Source: Anaerolineae bacterium (GTDB lineage: Bacteria > Chloroflexota > Anaerolineae > B4-G1 > SLSP01). From it: a stretch of DNA of 64,000 nucleotides. How positions within the stretch are numbered: the first letter of the stretch is position 1; every line of letters begins with the position of its first letter. Of this stretch, positions 1-7,563 are shown one piece after another. The translations under genes and the position numbers were made by a program. The stretch lies in NCBI GenBank assembly GCA_016931185.1, contig JAFGFI010000076.1, forward strand, positions 1-64,000. The letters run 5' to 3'. The notes below the pieces were generated by a model that was not told the DNA's origin, ran no database searches, and saw only the letters and a list, made by a program, of their open reading frames with translations.

Positions 1-11
1 AAGTTTTTGAA

Positions 12-56
12 GGTATTTTTTCGTTTTCGGGCGTAGCCCGAAAACGAAAAAATACC
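12..56. terminator. Perfect 21-bp hairpin, terminator or palindromic repeat
   Basis: Bases 12-32 are the exact reverse complement of 36-56, leaving a 3-nt loop (gta). The stem has a GC-rich apex (cgggc/gcccg) and an A/T-rich base, as in an intrinsic terminator. It probably ends a gene lying left of the window. A dispersed palindromic repeat is the alternative, since a second GC-rich inverted repeat follows at about 66-103. Confidence 0.55.
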
Positions 57-298
57 CACTTTTCCTGGCGGCTTGGTAGCGTAGCGGCCTTTAGCCGCCG
101 CCCTATCCAGTTAGAAGACAATGGTTGCGTGGTCACCACCCGTCATTTATAACTTGAAAAAGTACTAGTCGACGAGCGGTGTTCGTTCAACAAAGTGGCT
201 GATCTATAGGGCCACTTGTAAGACTTTTGTAGTCTGGGTTTATATGCGGAACTTTGACACCCACCCTCAGTTCCATTTTACCTTTCTCACTTTATGTT

Positions 299-304
299 TA
301 TAAT
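299..304 (+). promoter_or_regulatory. Candidate -10 box (TATAAT), possible leaderless start
   Basis: The hexamer TATAAT lies only 7 nt before the ATG at 312, and that ATG has no Shine-Dalgarno sequence. Transcription starting at the usual distance would begin at or next to the ATG, giving a leaderless mRNA. The -35 is weak (ttttac at 276-281). A TTGACA at 254-259 is too far away to pair with this -10. Confidence 0.35.
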
Positions 305-311
305 TTAAGCT

Positions 312-1097
312 ATGAAAAGTCTGATGCGTCTTGAGAGCTGGATCGAACAACTGGTGGAAGAGCCATTTGTGCGCTTCTTTGCCGGGCGATTGCTTCCGCA
401 AGAAGTCGCCAAACATCTGGTATTGGCGCTGGAAGATGGGGAGCGCATCGGAGCGGATGGCACAACAGAAGTACCGGGACGTTACCGCATCGCGCTCAAC
501 CCTGACGATTTAACCGCGCTCAAACGTCACCATCCAGACCTGGAATCCCTGTTAGCTTCCGCACTTATCACCATTGCCAGCCGGATGCATTTTCGACTCC
601 AGGAGCCACCCAACATCATATTAAAGTCAGAACCAGCCCTCCCCCTCCGCGCAATCCGCATCGCGCCCGCCGATCGCACACCGCCACCTACCCAGCCCAC
701 CCGTGATATGGATTTTGAACGTCTGAAATCACTAATCGGTTATGAAGACGAACATAAAACACGCGCGTATCTTATTATCCAGGGGGACTGGACATTTGAC
801 TTGACGCAACCCATCATTCACATTGGGCGCGCGCTGGATAATGACTTGATCATTGAAGATCGCCGGGTTTCCCGCTATCACGCGCAGCTCCGCCGTCGTT
901 ACGGACGCTACATCTTGCAGGATCTGGGCAGCAGCGGCGGCACTTCCGTCAATGGGTTCCCAGTACAGGAGAGTGTACTGCGCTCTGGCGATCTGATCTC
1001 CCTGGCCGGTGTAGATTTGATTTACGCCGAACAAGACACAACACGACGGAAACGGCCGGGCGATACTCAACCTTTCACCGCGAAATCGGATTCATAA
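312..1097 (+). CDS. FhaA-like protein: DUF3662 domain plus C-terminal FHA domain
   Basis: A 261-residue soluble protein. Residues 1 to about 115 match the FhaA N-terminal domain (DUF3662), as in 'FFAGRLLPQEVAKHL'. A linker follows, then an FHA domain at about 155-245 with the phosphothreonine-binding signature: GR (HIGRALDN), SRYH and SVNG. FHA domains bind phosphothreonine peptides. In Actinobacteria, FhaA works with PknB-type kinases in control of cell-wall synthesis. No Ser/Thr kinase, FtsW or PBP gene lies next to this pair within the window. A second FHA protein begins 7 nt downstream, so the two are co-transcribed. The start at 312 lacks a Shine-Dalgarno sequence. An in-frame ATG at 324 is possible. 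Confidence 0.88.
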   Translation: MKSLMRLESWIEQLVEEPFVRFFAGRLLPQEVAKHLVLALEDGERIGADGTTEVPGRYRIALNPDDLTALKRHHPDLESLLASALITIASRMHFRLQEPPNIILKSEPALPLRAIRIAPADRTPPPTQPTRDMDFERLKSLIGYEDEHKTRAYLIIQGDWTFDLTQPIIHIGRALDNDLIIEDRRVSRYHAQLRRRYGRYILQDLGSSGGTSVNGFPVQESVLRSGDLISLAGVDLIYAEQDTTRRKRPGDTQPFTAKSDS

Positions 1098-1104
1098 CCA
1101 GATT

Positions 1105-1545
1105 ATGGATATATTACTCCTCATATTACGCCTGCTGCTCACGTTTTTACTCTATGCCTTTCTGGGTATCGCGTTTTATACACTGTGGTGTGGCTTGCGA
1201 CAAAATGAACACAGCGCCCCGGCGCCGCAACCCACCGCGCAATTGGTCATCACCGCTGGCAACGAGAGTGGAAAACACATTACCCTACGTCCGGTGATGG
1301 CGATAGGTCGTGGTGAAGACAATGCGCTGATCTTGAATGATCCATTTACCTCCACCCACCACGCACTGATTGTATGGCGCGAGGATCAATGGTGGTTAGA
1401 AGACCTGGAAAGCCACAATGGAACCCTGCTCAACGACGCGCGCATCTCACAACCCACTCCCTTATGCCCAGGAGATCTTATCTGCATTGGTGAAACCGTC
1501 TTCAGGTTTGAGATGGAAATTGAGGAAGGCAAAGCAACAAAGTAA
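1105..1545 (+). CDS. FhaB-like membrane-anchored FHA domain protein
   Basis: A 146-residue protein with one N-terminal transmembrane helix (about residues 4-28), a short linker and a cytosolic FHA domain at about 50-135. The FHA signature is intact: GRGEDN, STHH and NGT. This layout matches actinobacterial FhaB (FipA), which recruits phosphorylated partners to the membrane. It lies 7 bp after the DUF3662/FHA gene, which strongly suggests a functional pair. The partner kinase must lie elsewhere. Assignment to the FHA family is firm, while equivalence to FhaB is inferred from architecture and neighbourhood. Confidence 0.85.
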   Translation: MDILLLILRLLLTFLLYAFLGIAFYTLWCGLRQNEHSAPAPQPTAQLVITAGNESGKHITLRPVMAIGRGEDNALILNDPFTSTHHALIVWREDQWWLEDLESHNGTLLNDARISQPTPLCPGDLICIGETVFRFEMEIEEGKATK

Positions 1546-1673
1546 TGGTAACATAAGTTATTAGCTAGTCAAAATGAGCATTACGCATGACGTGCTACGT
1601 TTTACACTTCACGAATAAAGATGCGTATTTGCGTCGATTACGTTATAATTAGAAAAAAAGGAATAATACAGAT

Positions 1674-2465
1674 ATGGACTTGGAACTTAAAGACAAAGTC
1701 GCACTCGTGACCGCAGCCAGCAGAGGCCTGGGCTATGCCACAGCGCAAGCACTGGCACGAGAGGGGGCGCGTGTCGCCATTTGTGCCCGCAAAGAGGATG
1801 CATTACGGGAGGCTACCCAGCGGTTGCTCGTTGAAACCCATGCCGACGTATTGCCCGTCATTGCGGATGTGACCAAGCAGGCCGACGTAGAACGCTTGGT
1901 TAAAACCACACGAGAACACTTCGGAAGCATTGATATGCTCTTTATCAACGCGGGGGGACCGCGCCCCGGCAACTTCTCAAATCTGCGCCCTGCGGATTGG
2001 GAATCCGCAACGCAGCTCACTATTCAAAGTGTCGTGTGGTTAGCTTACGCCGTCGTCCCCATCATGCGCGAAAAAGGCGGTGGAAGTATCCTTGCCAACA
2101 CTTCTGTGACCGTGCGTATGCCGCTAGATGGACTGACACTCTCCAATAGCCTGCGGCTTGCGGTCGTGGGAATGGTTAAATCCTTGTCCGTTGAACTGGG
2201 AGCGGACAATATCCGCATCAACGCCATTGCACCAGGGTGGACCCGCACCGAGCGCGTAGACGAAATCCTGCGCGCGCGGGCAGAACACAATGTCAGCACA
2301 TTGGAAGAAGAGGCAGCTAAAATTACCACCGATGTCCCCCTACGGCGTATGGCGTCTTCTGAGGAGTTTGGGCGTATTGCCGCGTTCTTACTTTCCCCCA
2401 TTGCCTCCTACATCACCGGTATTACGTTGGTTGTGGACGGAGGCATGTCCAAAGCCCTGATGTGA
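1674..2465 (+). CDS. SDR family oxidoreductase
   Basis: A 263-residue Rossmann-fold short-chain dehydrogenase/reductase of classical length. It shows an N-terminal cofactor motif variant (TAASRGLGYA, usually TGxxxGxG), NAG at 'FINAGGP', and C-terminal 'APGWTRTERV' and 'VVDGGMSK'. The usual catalytic YxxxK is not obvious. The corresponding segment reads 'TLSNSLRLAVVGMVKSLS', so the Tyr is replaced by Ser or Asn, as in the divergent SDR subgroup close to 3-oxoacyl-ACP reductase homologues. The substrate is unknown. A TATAAT at 1644-1649 and an AAGGAA ribosome site precede the ATG. The next gene starts 6 bp after the stop. Confidence 0.85.
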   Translation: MDLELKDKVALVTAASRGLGYATAQALAREGARVAICARKEDALREATQRLLVETHADVLPVIADVTKQADVERLVKTTREHFGSIDMLFINAGGPRPGNFSNLRPADWESATQLTIQSVVWLAYAVVPIMREKGGGSILANTSVTVRMPLDGLTLSNSLRLAVVGMVKSLSVELGADNIRINAIAPGWTRTERVDEILRARAEHNVSTLEEEAAKITTDVPLRRMASSEEFGRIAAFLLSPIASYITGITLVVDGGMSKALM

Positions 2466-2471
2466 ACCCTA

Positions 2472-4424
2472 ATGCATTTACTGCGCAATGTTCACATCCA
2501 ATATCTTTTACCCTATGTAACGCAGGTCCGTGAGCTGCGATACTTATGGATATGTTCTTTGTGTCTTCTGTTTGCGGCCTGCACAACTCCGCCACAGCCC
2601 TCCTCTACGCCCACGCCCACTATGCTTCCCCCCATCCCTACACTACTCCCCACTCCCACACTAACGCCCACACCACTCCCCAGCACGCTATCTCTATGTC
2701 TCGGATCAGAACCAACCACACTCTATCTACCTGAGGCAACCGATTATGCTGCAACCTACGTCCTGGAAGCACTCTACGACGGTCCCATTGATGAGGTAGG
2801 TTATGCTTACCAACCCAAGATCCTGGAAAAACTGCCCTCCCTGGCAGATGGCGATGCCGTCATCTCACCTATCACGGTAACAGAGAACGATACAATTGTG
2901 GATGCTACCGGGCGCGTAATCTTGTTAACCGAGGGCATCCGCGTGCGCCCTGCCGGCTGCCGCGCGCCAGAATGTGAACTAGATTTCGATGGCACTCCCC
3001 TGCAACTAGATCAAATGCGCGTGACTTTTCATCTTAAGACCGATCTCTATTGGTCGGATGGCGAGCCAGTCACCGCGCACGACTCTGTCTACAGTTTTGA
3101 GTTGGCCCGCGACCCAGCTACGGCGAATTACCAATGGCTGGAAGCCTATACCGCTGAATATACAGCCCTGGATGCGCATACCCTTATCTGGGTCGGAATG
3201 CCCGGCTATCTAAATCCCCAATACTTCCTGGCTTTGTGGACACCCTTGCCGCGCCACACCTGGGGAAATCTCTCTGCTGCTGCAGCGCGTACTTCCTCGG
3301 ACATCACCAACGCGCCATTAGGATATGGCCCTTATGTGATTAATAGTTGGAAAGCCGGCAAAACGATTTATACACACCGTAACCCGTATTATATTTACCC
3401 AGAGGCCGAGAGCCCTTTCTTCAACGCGATCAATTTCCGCTTCATCAACAATCAAGACGTTAATATAGCCCTAGATGCCCTGGAAAAAGGGCAATGTGAT
3501 GTATTAAGCTCAGATCTTGACCTGGAACGGGGATTTTCGCGTCTACAAACGATGGTTCAAGAAGGAAAAGCTCAGATACACGCGATTCCTAGCGCCGCGT
3601 GGGAACATCTCACTTTTAACACAGCTACTACAAATGACCGTATTCCCTTCTTTGCCGACGAACGGGTGCGACACGCCGTCGCCGTCTGTATTCAACGGCA
3701 AAGGCTGGTAGATGAAGTCACACAAGGGTTAGGACAAATCCTCGATACCTACATTCCGCCCGATCACCCACTTTATCCCACCGAATCTATCATTCCTCAT
3801 ACTTATTTGCCCGAACAGGGCAAGGAAATTTTAACACTCGCAGGATGGCGGGACGAAAATGGTGACGGTACGCGGGAAGCCCATACCATTGAGGGTATCC
3901 CGGAGGGCGTCCCTTTCCAGGTTGAATATGTCACGCTCAACTCGGAATATCATCAACGCATCGGCGAGCATATTGCCACTGACCTGGCAAATTGTGGTAT
4001 CCAGGTACAGATCACGACTTACGATCCGATAACATTCTTCGTAGATGGGCCAGATACGCCCCTCTATGGGGGCAATTTCGACCTGGCGCAGTTTGCCTGG
4101 CTCACCGATCCTATTCCACCCTGTAATCTCTACCTCTCAGCAGAGATCCCTGCCGCCGTTAACAACTGGAGTGGGCAAAATTTCGGAGGGTACACCAACT
4201 CAGAGTACGATGACGCTTGTTTGACAGCGCAAGCTGCACTTCCCGGTGAAGCTAACTTCGCCGCTGCACACCAAACTGCGCTACATCTCTTCAACCAGGA
4301 TTTGCCCGCGTTCCCCCTCTTTCAACGTGTGTGGCTCTCCGCCACCCGCCCCGACCTGCAAGGGTTCTACCCTGACGCGCTCGCACCAGAAACGTGGAAT
4401 ATTGAGGGGTTTAGAATAGAGTAA
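2472..4424 (+). CDS. ABC-type peptide/solute-binding lipoprotein (SBP family 5)
   Basis: A 650-residue extracytoplasmic binding protein of the OppA/DppA type (SBP_bac_5). A signal segment ends in a lipobox (LLFAAC), followed by a Pro/Thr-rich linker of about 40 residues and then the family core, recognisable from 'VTFHLKTDLYWSDGEPVTA' and 'ERVRHAVAVCIQRQRLV'. The upstream 20-odd residues before the hydrophobic stretch make the real start uncertain, and a later start is possible. No ABC permease or ATPase genes are adjacent, so this is an orphan binding protein that may act as a sensor or use a remote transporter. The coding sequence of the linker is a C-rich, low-complexity stretch (about 2600-2690). 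Confidence 0.85.
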   Translation: MHLLRNVHIQYLLPYVTQVRELRYLWICSLCLLFAACTTPPQPSSTPTPTMLPPIPTLLPTPTLTPTPLPSTLSLCLGSEPTTLYLPEATDYAATYVLEALYDGPIDEVGYAYQPKILEKLPSLADGDAVISPITVTENDTIVDATGRVILLTEGIRVRPAGCRAPECELDFDGTPLQLDQMRVTFHLKTDLYWSDGEPVTAHDSVYSFELARDPATANYQWLEAYTAEYTALDAHTLIWVGMPGYLNPQYFLALWTPLPRHTWGNLSAAAARTSSDITNAPLGYGPYVINSWKAGKTIYTHRNPYYIYPEAESPFFNAINFRFINNQDVNIALDALEKGQCDVLSSDLDLERGFSRLQTMVQEGKAQIHAIPSAAWEHLTFNTATTNDRIPFFADERVRHAVAVCIQRQRLVDEVTQGLGQILDTYIPPDHPLYPTESIIPHTYLPEQGKEILTLAGWRDENGDGTREAHTIEGIPEGVPFQVEYVTLNSEYHQRIGEHIATDLANCGIQVQITTYDPITFFVDGPDTPLYGGNFDLAQFAWLTDPIPPCNLYLSAEIPAAVNNWSGQNFGGYTNSEYDDACLTAQAALPGEANFAAAHQTALHLFNQDLPAFPLFQRVWLSATRPDLQGFYPDALAPETWNIEGFRIE

Positions 4425-4436
4425 TACTCTACAAAG

Positions 4437-4472
4437 AAGAAGCCGGGGTTTTCAGAAAAACCCCGGCTTCTT
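4437..4472. terminator. Bidirectional terminator between convergent genes
   Basis: A 16-bp stem (4437-4452 with 4457-4472) around a 4-nt loop (caga). It is GC-rich in the middle and ends in T or A runs on each side. It lies just past the stop of the plus-strand solute-binding gene and overlaps the last codons of the minus-strand glycosyltransferase gene, whose C-terminus KKPGFF is simply the translated stem. Confidence 0.8.
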
Positions 4473-6221
4473 GACGAGTATGATCACCAATGGGGCATCA
4501 TAGACGCGAAAGCTTTCATCCAGGCGCGGCAAACGTAGGACAAAGGGAATATCACAACGATTAGCTAAAGAAACCGCAGTGTCAGGCAAAACCTGATTTT
4601 TTGTAATATCCCACAATGGATCATCCACAAAGGCAATGGGACCTAATCGAGGGCAACGCGTAAAGATGATGCGCTCTCTCTGTGCAAATGCTTCCCGATA
4701 CCAGGCCAGTGTATCTGCGTAACGATCCGGATGGCGGGACACTGCGCCATAGCCTCTACGACTGGCAAGCACAATCACATCCACCTCTCGTGCCGCCTCT
4801 GCAAGCTGCGCGGTTTTCCCAGGCGAATCCGCATCGAAGATAGGTAATATCACCTGCTGCACTGCAGCCATAAAATGTTCTGACTCTTCCCCTGATAACG
4901 GCACGGGCAGGGGATGATCCCACGCTTCCACCGCGATTACCTCCCCCGGCAGCACGTTCCCATACAGCCACTGTGATGCCGCAATCCACGGATGCAACTG
5001 GCCATAAATGGAAACCTGGGCCAGACCCAAAGGGAGCGTCAAGATAAAAAGGAGAAAGGAGAAAGCAGAAGAAAAAATGTGTGAGGTACAAGTTCTCAAT
5101 TGGTGATTCGTAATTCGTAACCCGTAATCTGTAATCTGTATCCCCCACGCTACCCATACCGGATAAATCGGCAGCAGGTAACGCGGAAATTTCACGTATA
5201 ATCCCGCCGTCGCTAGAAAGTAGCTGACTGTCCACAACCAGGCGACTTGATTTTGGAATGGATGAAAACAGGTGCATCGCACTTCAGAAAGTACAACGCA
5301 TCTATTTACGAAGGAGGAGGAAGAACTGCGCCAGATGATTGAGACGCGGAGAAGGCCGGCCAGTCCCGCGAGGGTCGCCGCCGGACCGAGTCCCCATAGA
5401 GCCATCTGCACCAGTGGGTAAAGATAGGGCCAGGTCCCGGCATACTGGCGCGTATAAGGGAAATCATAGCGGCCCGCCGCCATCAACACCTGCGTCCATG
5501 GTCCCTGCCAGGCCGTGATTGGGCGCAACAGAGACCACGGAGACACCAGCGCAAAGACAACACTAGTGGAGAGCAATGTATAAATGATGCGAAAAACTGC
5601 GGGTCTACGATTCGTGACTTGTAATTGATGATTCGTAACTCGTAATTCGTGTCTGCACAGTGCCGCAAACAAGATCGGGAGAAGAACCCAGACTAATGAG
5701 ATCTTACAGGAGATCGCCAAACCGGCCAGCGCACCCGCCATTTTCCAACGGCAGCGCATTGCCAGCAATACTGCCACCGATGCAAAGGCCGTACCCAGTG
5801 GGTCTACCGTGTAAAATCGCGCCTGTTGAATGGGGAACGGCGCGACTGCCATTATGGCTGCCGCAAATAACGCGGCCCGCCGCCCCCCAAGAGTACGCCC
5901 GAACGCGCCGGCTAAAACGACCAGCAGCACCCCCACCAACCCAGAAAACAACCGGGCTGCATACAGAGGGTCTGCTTCCGGAGCCGCCACTACCAACAGC
6001 CGCGCCAGGTAAACGGGCAAATGTCCATAAGCAAAACCAGGCGCCGCGTCGCAAGGATCCCCCCACAATGGCGTCGCCTGCGCCACACCCAATAAAAACC
6101 GCTCATCGGGATGCGCAGCAATAGCAAAGGATGTATCCATTGCATCCCAATCAGGATAGGGTAAACGTAAAGCCGTCGCCAGCAATAACAGTGCGATCCA
6201 TAGTGAGCGATAATGGGACAT
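4452..6221 (-). CDS. Polytopic membrane glycosyltransferase, GT39/PMT-like
   Basis: A 589-residue membrane protein with many hydrophobic helices from residue 6 onward and the early-loop motif 'AAHPDERF', typical of GT-C fold, GT39-like transferases that use polyprenyl-phosphate sugars at the outer face of the membrane. The acceptor is unknown. Two cytosolic or loop insertions (coded by about 5608-5650 and 5100-5142) consist of degenerate 'ELRVTNHQLQVTN'-type repeats, that is, translated 'attcgtaa' intergenic repeats inside the gene. The last residues (KKPGFF) come from a terminator stem. The gene follows the nitrilase-family gene by 30 bp without a clear ribosome site. Confidence 0.78.
   Translation of the reverse strand: MSHYRSLWIALLLLATALRLPYPDWDAMDTSFAIAAHPDERFLLGVAQATPLWGDPCDAAPGFAYGHLPVYLARLLVVAAPEADPLYAARLFSGLVGVLLVVLAGAFGRTLGGRRAALFAAAIMAVAPFPIQQARFYTVDPLGTAFASVAVLLAMRCRWKMAGALAGLAISCKISLVWVLLPILFAALCRHELRVTNHQLQVTNRRPAVFRIIYTLLSTSVVFALVSPWSLLRPITAWQGPWTQVLMAAGRYDFPYTRQYAGTWPYLYPLVQMALWGLGPAATLAGLAGLLRVSIIWRSSSSSFVNRCVVLSEVRCTCFHPFQNQVAWLWTVSYFLATAGLYVKFPRYLLPIYPVWVAWGIQITDYGLRITNHQLRTCTSHIFSSAFSFLLFILTLPLGLAQVSIYGQLHPWIAASQWLYGNVLPGEVIAVEAWDHPLPVPLSGEESEHFMAAVQQVILPIFDADSPGKTAQLAEAAREVDVIVLASRRGYGAVSRHPDRYADTLAWYREAFAQRERIIFTRCPRLGPIAFVDDPLWDITKNQVLPDTAVSLANRCDIPFVLRLPRLDESFRVYDAPLVIILVKKPGFF
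5100..5142. repeat. Degenerate 'attcgtaa' repeat inside a CDS
   Basis: A run of imperfect copies of (g)attcgtaa / gtaatctgtaatctgta, about 7-10 nt per unit. On the minus strand it is read in frame as ITDYGLRITNHQLRT within the GT39-like protein. A second patch of the same repeat lies 500 bp away in the same gene. Confidence 0.7.
5608..5650. repeat. Degenerate 'attcgtaa' repeat inside a CDS, second patch
   Basis: Imperfect copies of gattcgtaactcgtaattcgt. The minus strand reads ELRVTNHQLQVTNRR in frame. Shorter related words occur between genes at 6221-6245 and 26774-26808. Confidence 0.7.
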
Positions 6222-6251
6222 AATTCGTCGTGATGCGTAATACGTAGCCGG

Positions 6252-7388
6252 TCAGTTACGCGGCGCTCTGAGCCGCCGGCCAAGCCAGAAGCTAAGGATT
6301 CCTACCAGTGCGAGAGCTGCTGTCCAACGATGCGTTGCAGGGAGGAGCGGAGCCATACGGCTACCGTAGACCTGCCGTACCACGCGCCGGTAAACCGGGC
6401 GCAGCAGCGCATTGGCAAATTCATCCAATAGATATAGCAGTGGAGAAATGCCAAAAGCGGGTTGGGAAGCTCGTGACTGGGGACGCGTTTCAGGCAGCGT
6501 CACCTCGGCGATCGCAAAATGCTCTGCACCCGGAGGAACCTGCGCCAGCACCTTTCCCATCGCGTCGGCCACGTAGGTTTCATGAAAATACCCCGCTTCA
6601 ACCCGGATAGCCTCAGCCTGGGAAAGATACCGCCAAAAATCAGGGCGGCCCAACGTATAGGATAACAACGAGATAGCTGGTAATGGCACCGAGGTTGAGA
6701 ATAACCCCGTCGCGGTCGTGTTCACAACAGGTACACCTAATGCCGCCGCCTGGCGGCGCAGATGCGCGCCAAACACCTCTGCCGACGTGGCCCATATATG
6801 TTGGTGAAACGGAAAAATCTCACTACCGTGCAAGCGGCGACCATCGGGAAAAATCCAGGTGAGATCGTGAACAGCAGGTGGACAACTACACACCAACATT
6901 ACATCCACCTGGCCCGCGTAACGCGCCCACAGCCCGGGGTGTGCGCTATCCCAACAGACTAACATCCCAAAGGCTCCCAGCGGCGTCTCGGCAACCGTGA
7001 TACGCTCTCCCTCGCGGAAGTACACACGTTCCCACGCCCAGGGATAGATTTTATCATAGCGCCAGAGCTGGCCTTCCGGTCCCACCAGCAACATCGCGTT
7101 GTAGATATCCTCACGATCCAGGAGGAACAATGTCCCCACAAGGTAGACGCGGTGCTGTGCGGCAGTTTGTCGCATCCACGTAACCGTAGGGCCGGTCAAC
7201 GGTTCGGCACGGGTATAGTTTTCGTCAGTGTACGTATAGCCGGTATTGAAAACCTCCGGCAACACCACCAGTTGCGCGCCCGCCTCGGCAGCCCGCGCCA
7301 CCAATGACGCGGCTCGCGCCAACCGCGCCTCGGCCAACGCAGGTTCGGCATTCATCTGAATTGCAGCAAGTTTAAGTTTACGTGACAT
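6252..7388 (-). CDS. Nitrilase-superfamily carbon-nitrogen hydrolase with C-terminal membrane anchor
   Basis: A 378-residue member of the C-N hydrolase superfamily. The Glu-Lys-Cys triad is visible as E45 (VVLPEVFNTGY), K113 (YDKIYP) and C145 (MLVCWDSAHPG). Such enzymes hydrolyse amides or nitriles, or transfer acyl groups. The substrate cannot be told. Unlike typical soluble members of about 270 residues, it has an extra C-terminal region ending in one transmembrane helix (TAALALVGILSFWLG) and a basic tail. The ATG at 7388 is chosen because GAAGGAGG lies at the right distance. A start five codons earlier has no such site. It probably forms an operon with the glycosyltransferase gene downstream. 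Confidence 0.85.
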   Translation of the reverse strand: MSRKLKLAAIQMNAEPALAEARLARAASLVARAAEAGAQLVVLPEVFNTGYTYTDENYTRAEPLTGPTVTWMRQTAAQHRVYLVGTLFLLDREDIYNAMLLVGPEGQLWRYDKIYPWAWERVYFREGERITVAETPLGAFGMLVCWDSAHPGLWARYAGQVDVMLVCSCPPAVHDLTWIFPDGRRLHGSEIFPFHQHIWATSAEVFGAHLRRQAAALGVPVVNTTATGLFSTSVPLPAISLLSYTLGRPDFWRYLSQAEAIRVEAGYFHETYVADAMGKVLAQVPPGAEHFAIAEVTLPETRPQSRASQPAFGISPLLYLLDEFANALLRPVYRRVVRQVYGSRMAPLLPATHRWTAALALVGILSFWLGRRLRAPRN

Positions 7389-7436
7389 AAAATCCTCCTT
7401 CACACGATTTGGCTACATTCTCTCATAGAATCATAA

Positions 7437-7544
7437 GGGTGTGTTTTATTTGAGTTAGCAGGTACGTCAAACGTCAAAATGCACTCCTATTTGACGTTTG
7501 ACGTTTGATGCGAGTACATTCTCCAACTCAAATGAAACACACCC
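7437..7544. mobile_element. MITE-like element with 9-bp target duplication
   Basis: A 108-bp non-coding element. Its ends are 20-bp inverted repeats (7437-7456 and 7525-7544) matching at 19 of 20 positions and starting GGGTGTG. The element is flanked by an exact 9-bp direct repeat, GAATCATAA, at 7428-7436 and 7545-7553. The interior carries a second inverted repeat (7464-7480 with 7489-7504) built from ACGTCAAACGTCAAA. There is no transposase inside, so it would have moved in trans. The family of the parent element is not recognised. Confidence 0.8.
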
Positions 7545-7563
7545 GAATCATAATTACATTTCC

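Larger units (their letters stand above)
1..311. other. Gene-free left edge with hairpins and a promoter-like site
   Basis: No credible coding region is seen here on either strand. The stretch holds a perfect 21-bp hairpin (12-56), a GC-rich stretch at 66-103 with short GGCGGC/GCCGCC inverted repeats, and a -10 like TATAAT at 299-304 just before the first gene. The rest, about 110-250, shows no recognisable feature. Confidence 0.6.

Noticed and set aside
4756..5277. A 173-codon minus-strand frame overlapping the GT39-like gene, hinting at a frameshift
   Set aside because: The main frame is open and continuous with sensible transmembrane helices throughout; the other frame lacks family features.
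5660..6124. A 154-codon open frame on the plus strand opposite the GT39-like gene
   Set aside because: Proline/arginine-rich, low-complexity composition typical of antisense shadow frames; the opposite strand has a clear membrane protein.
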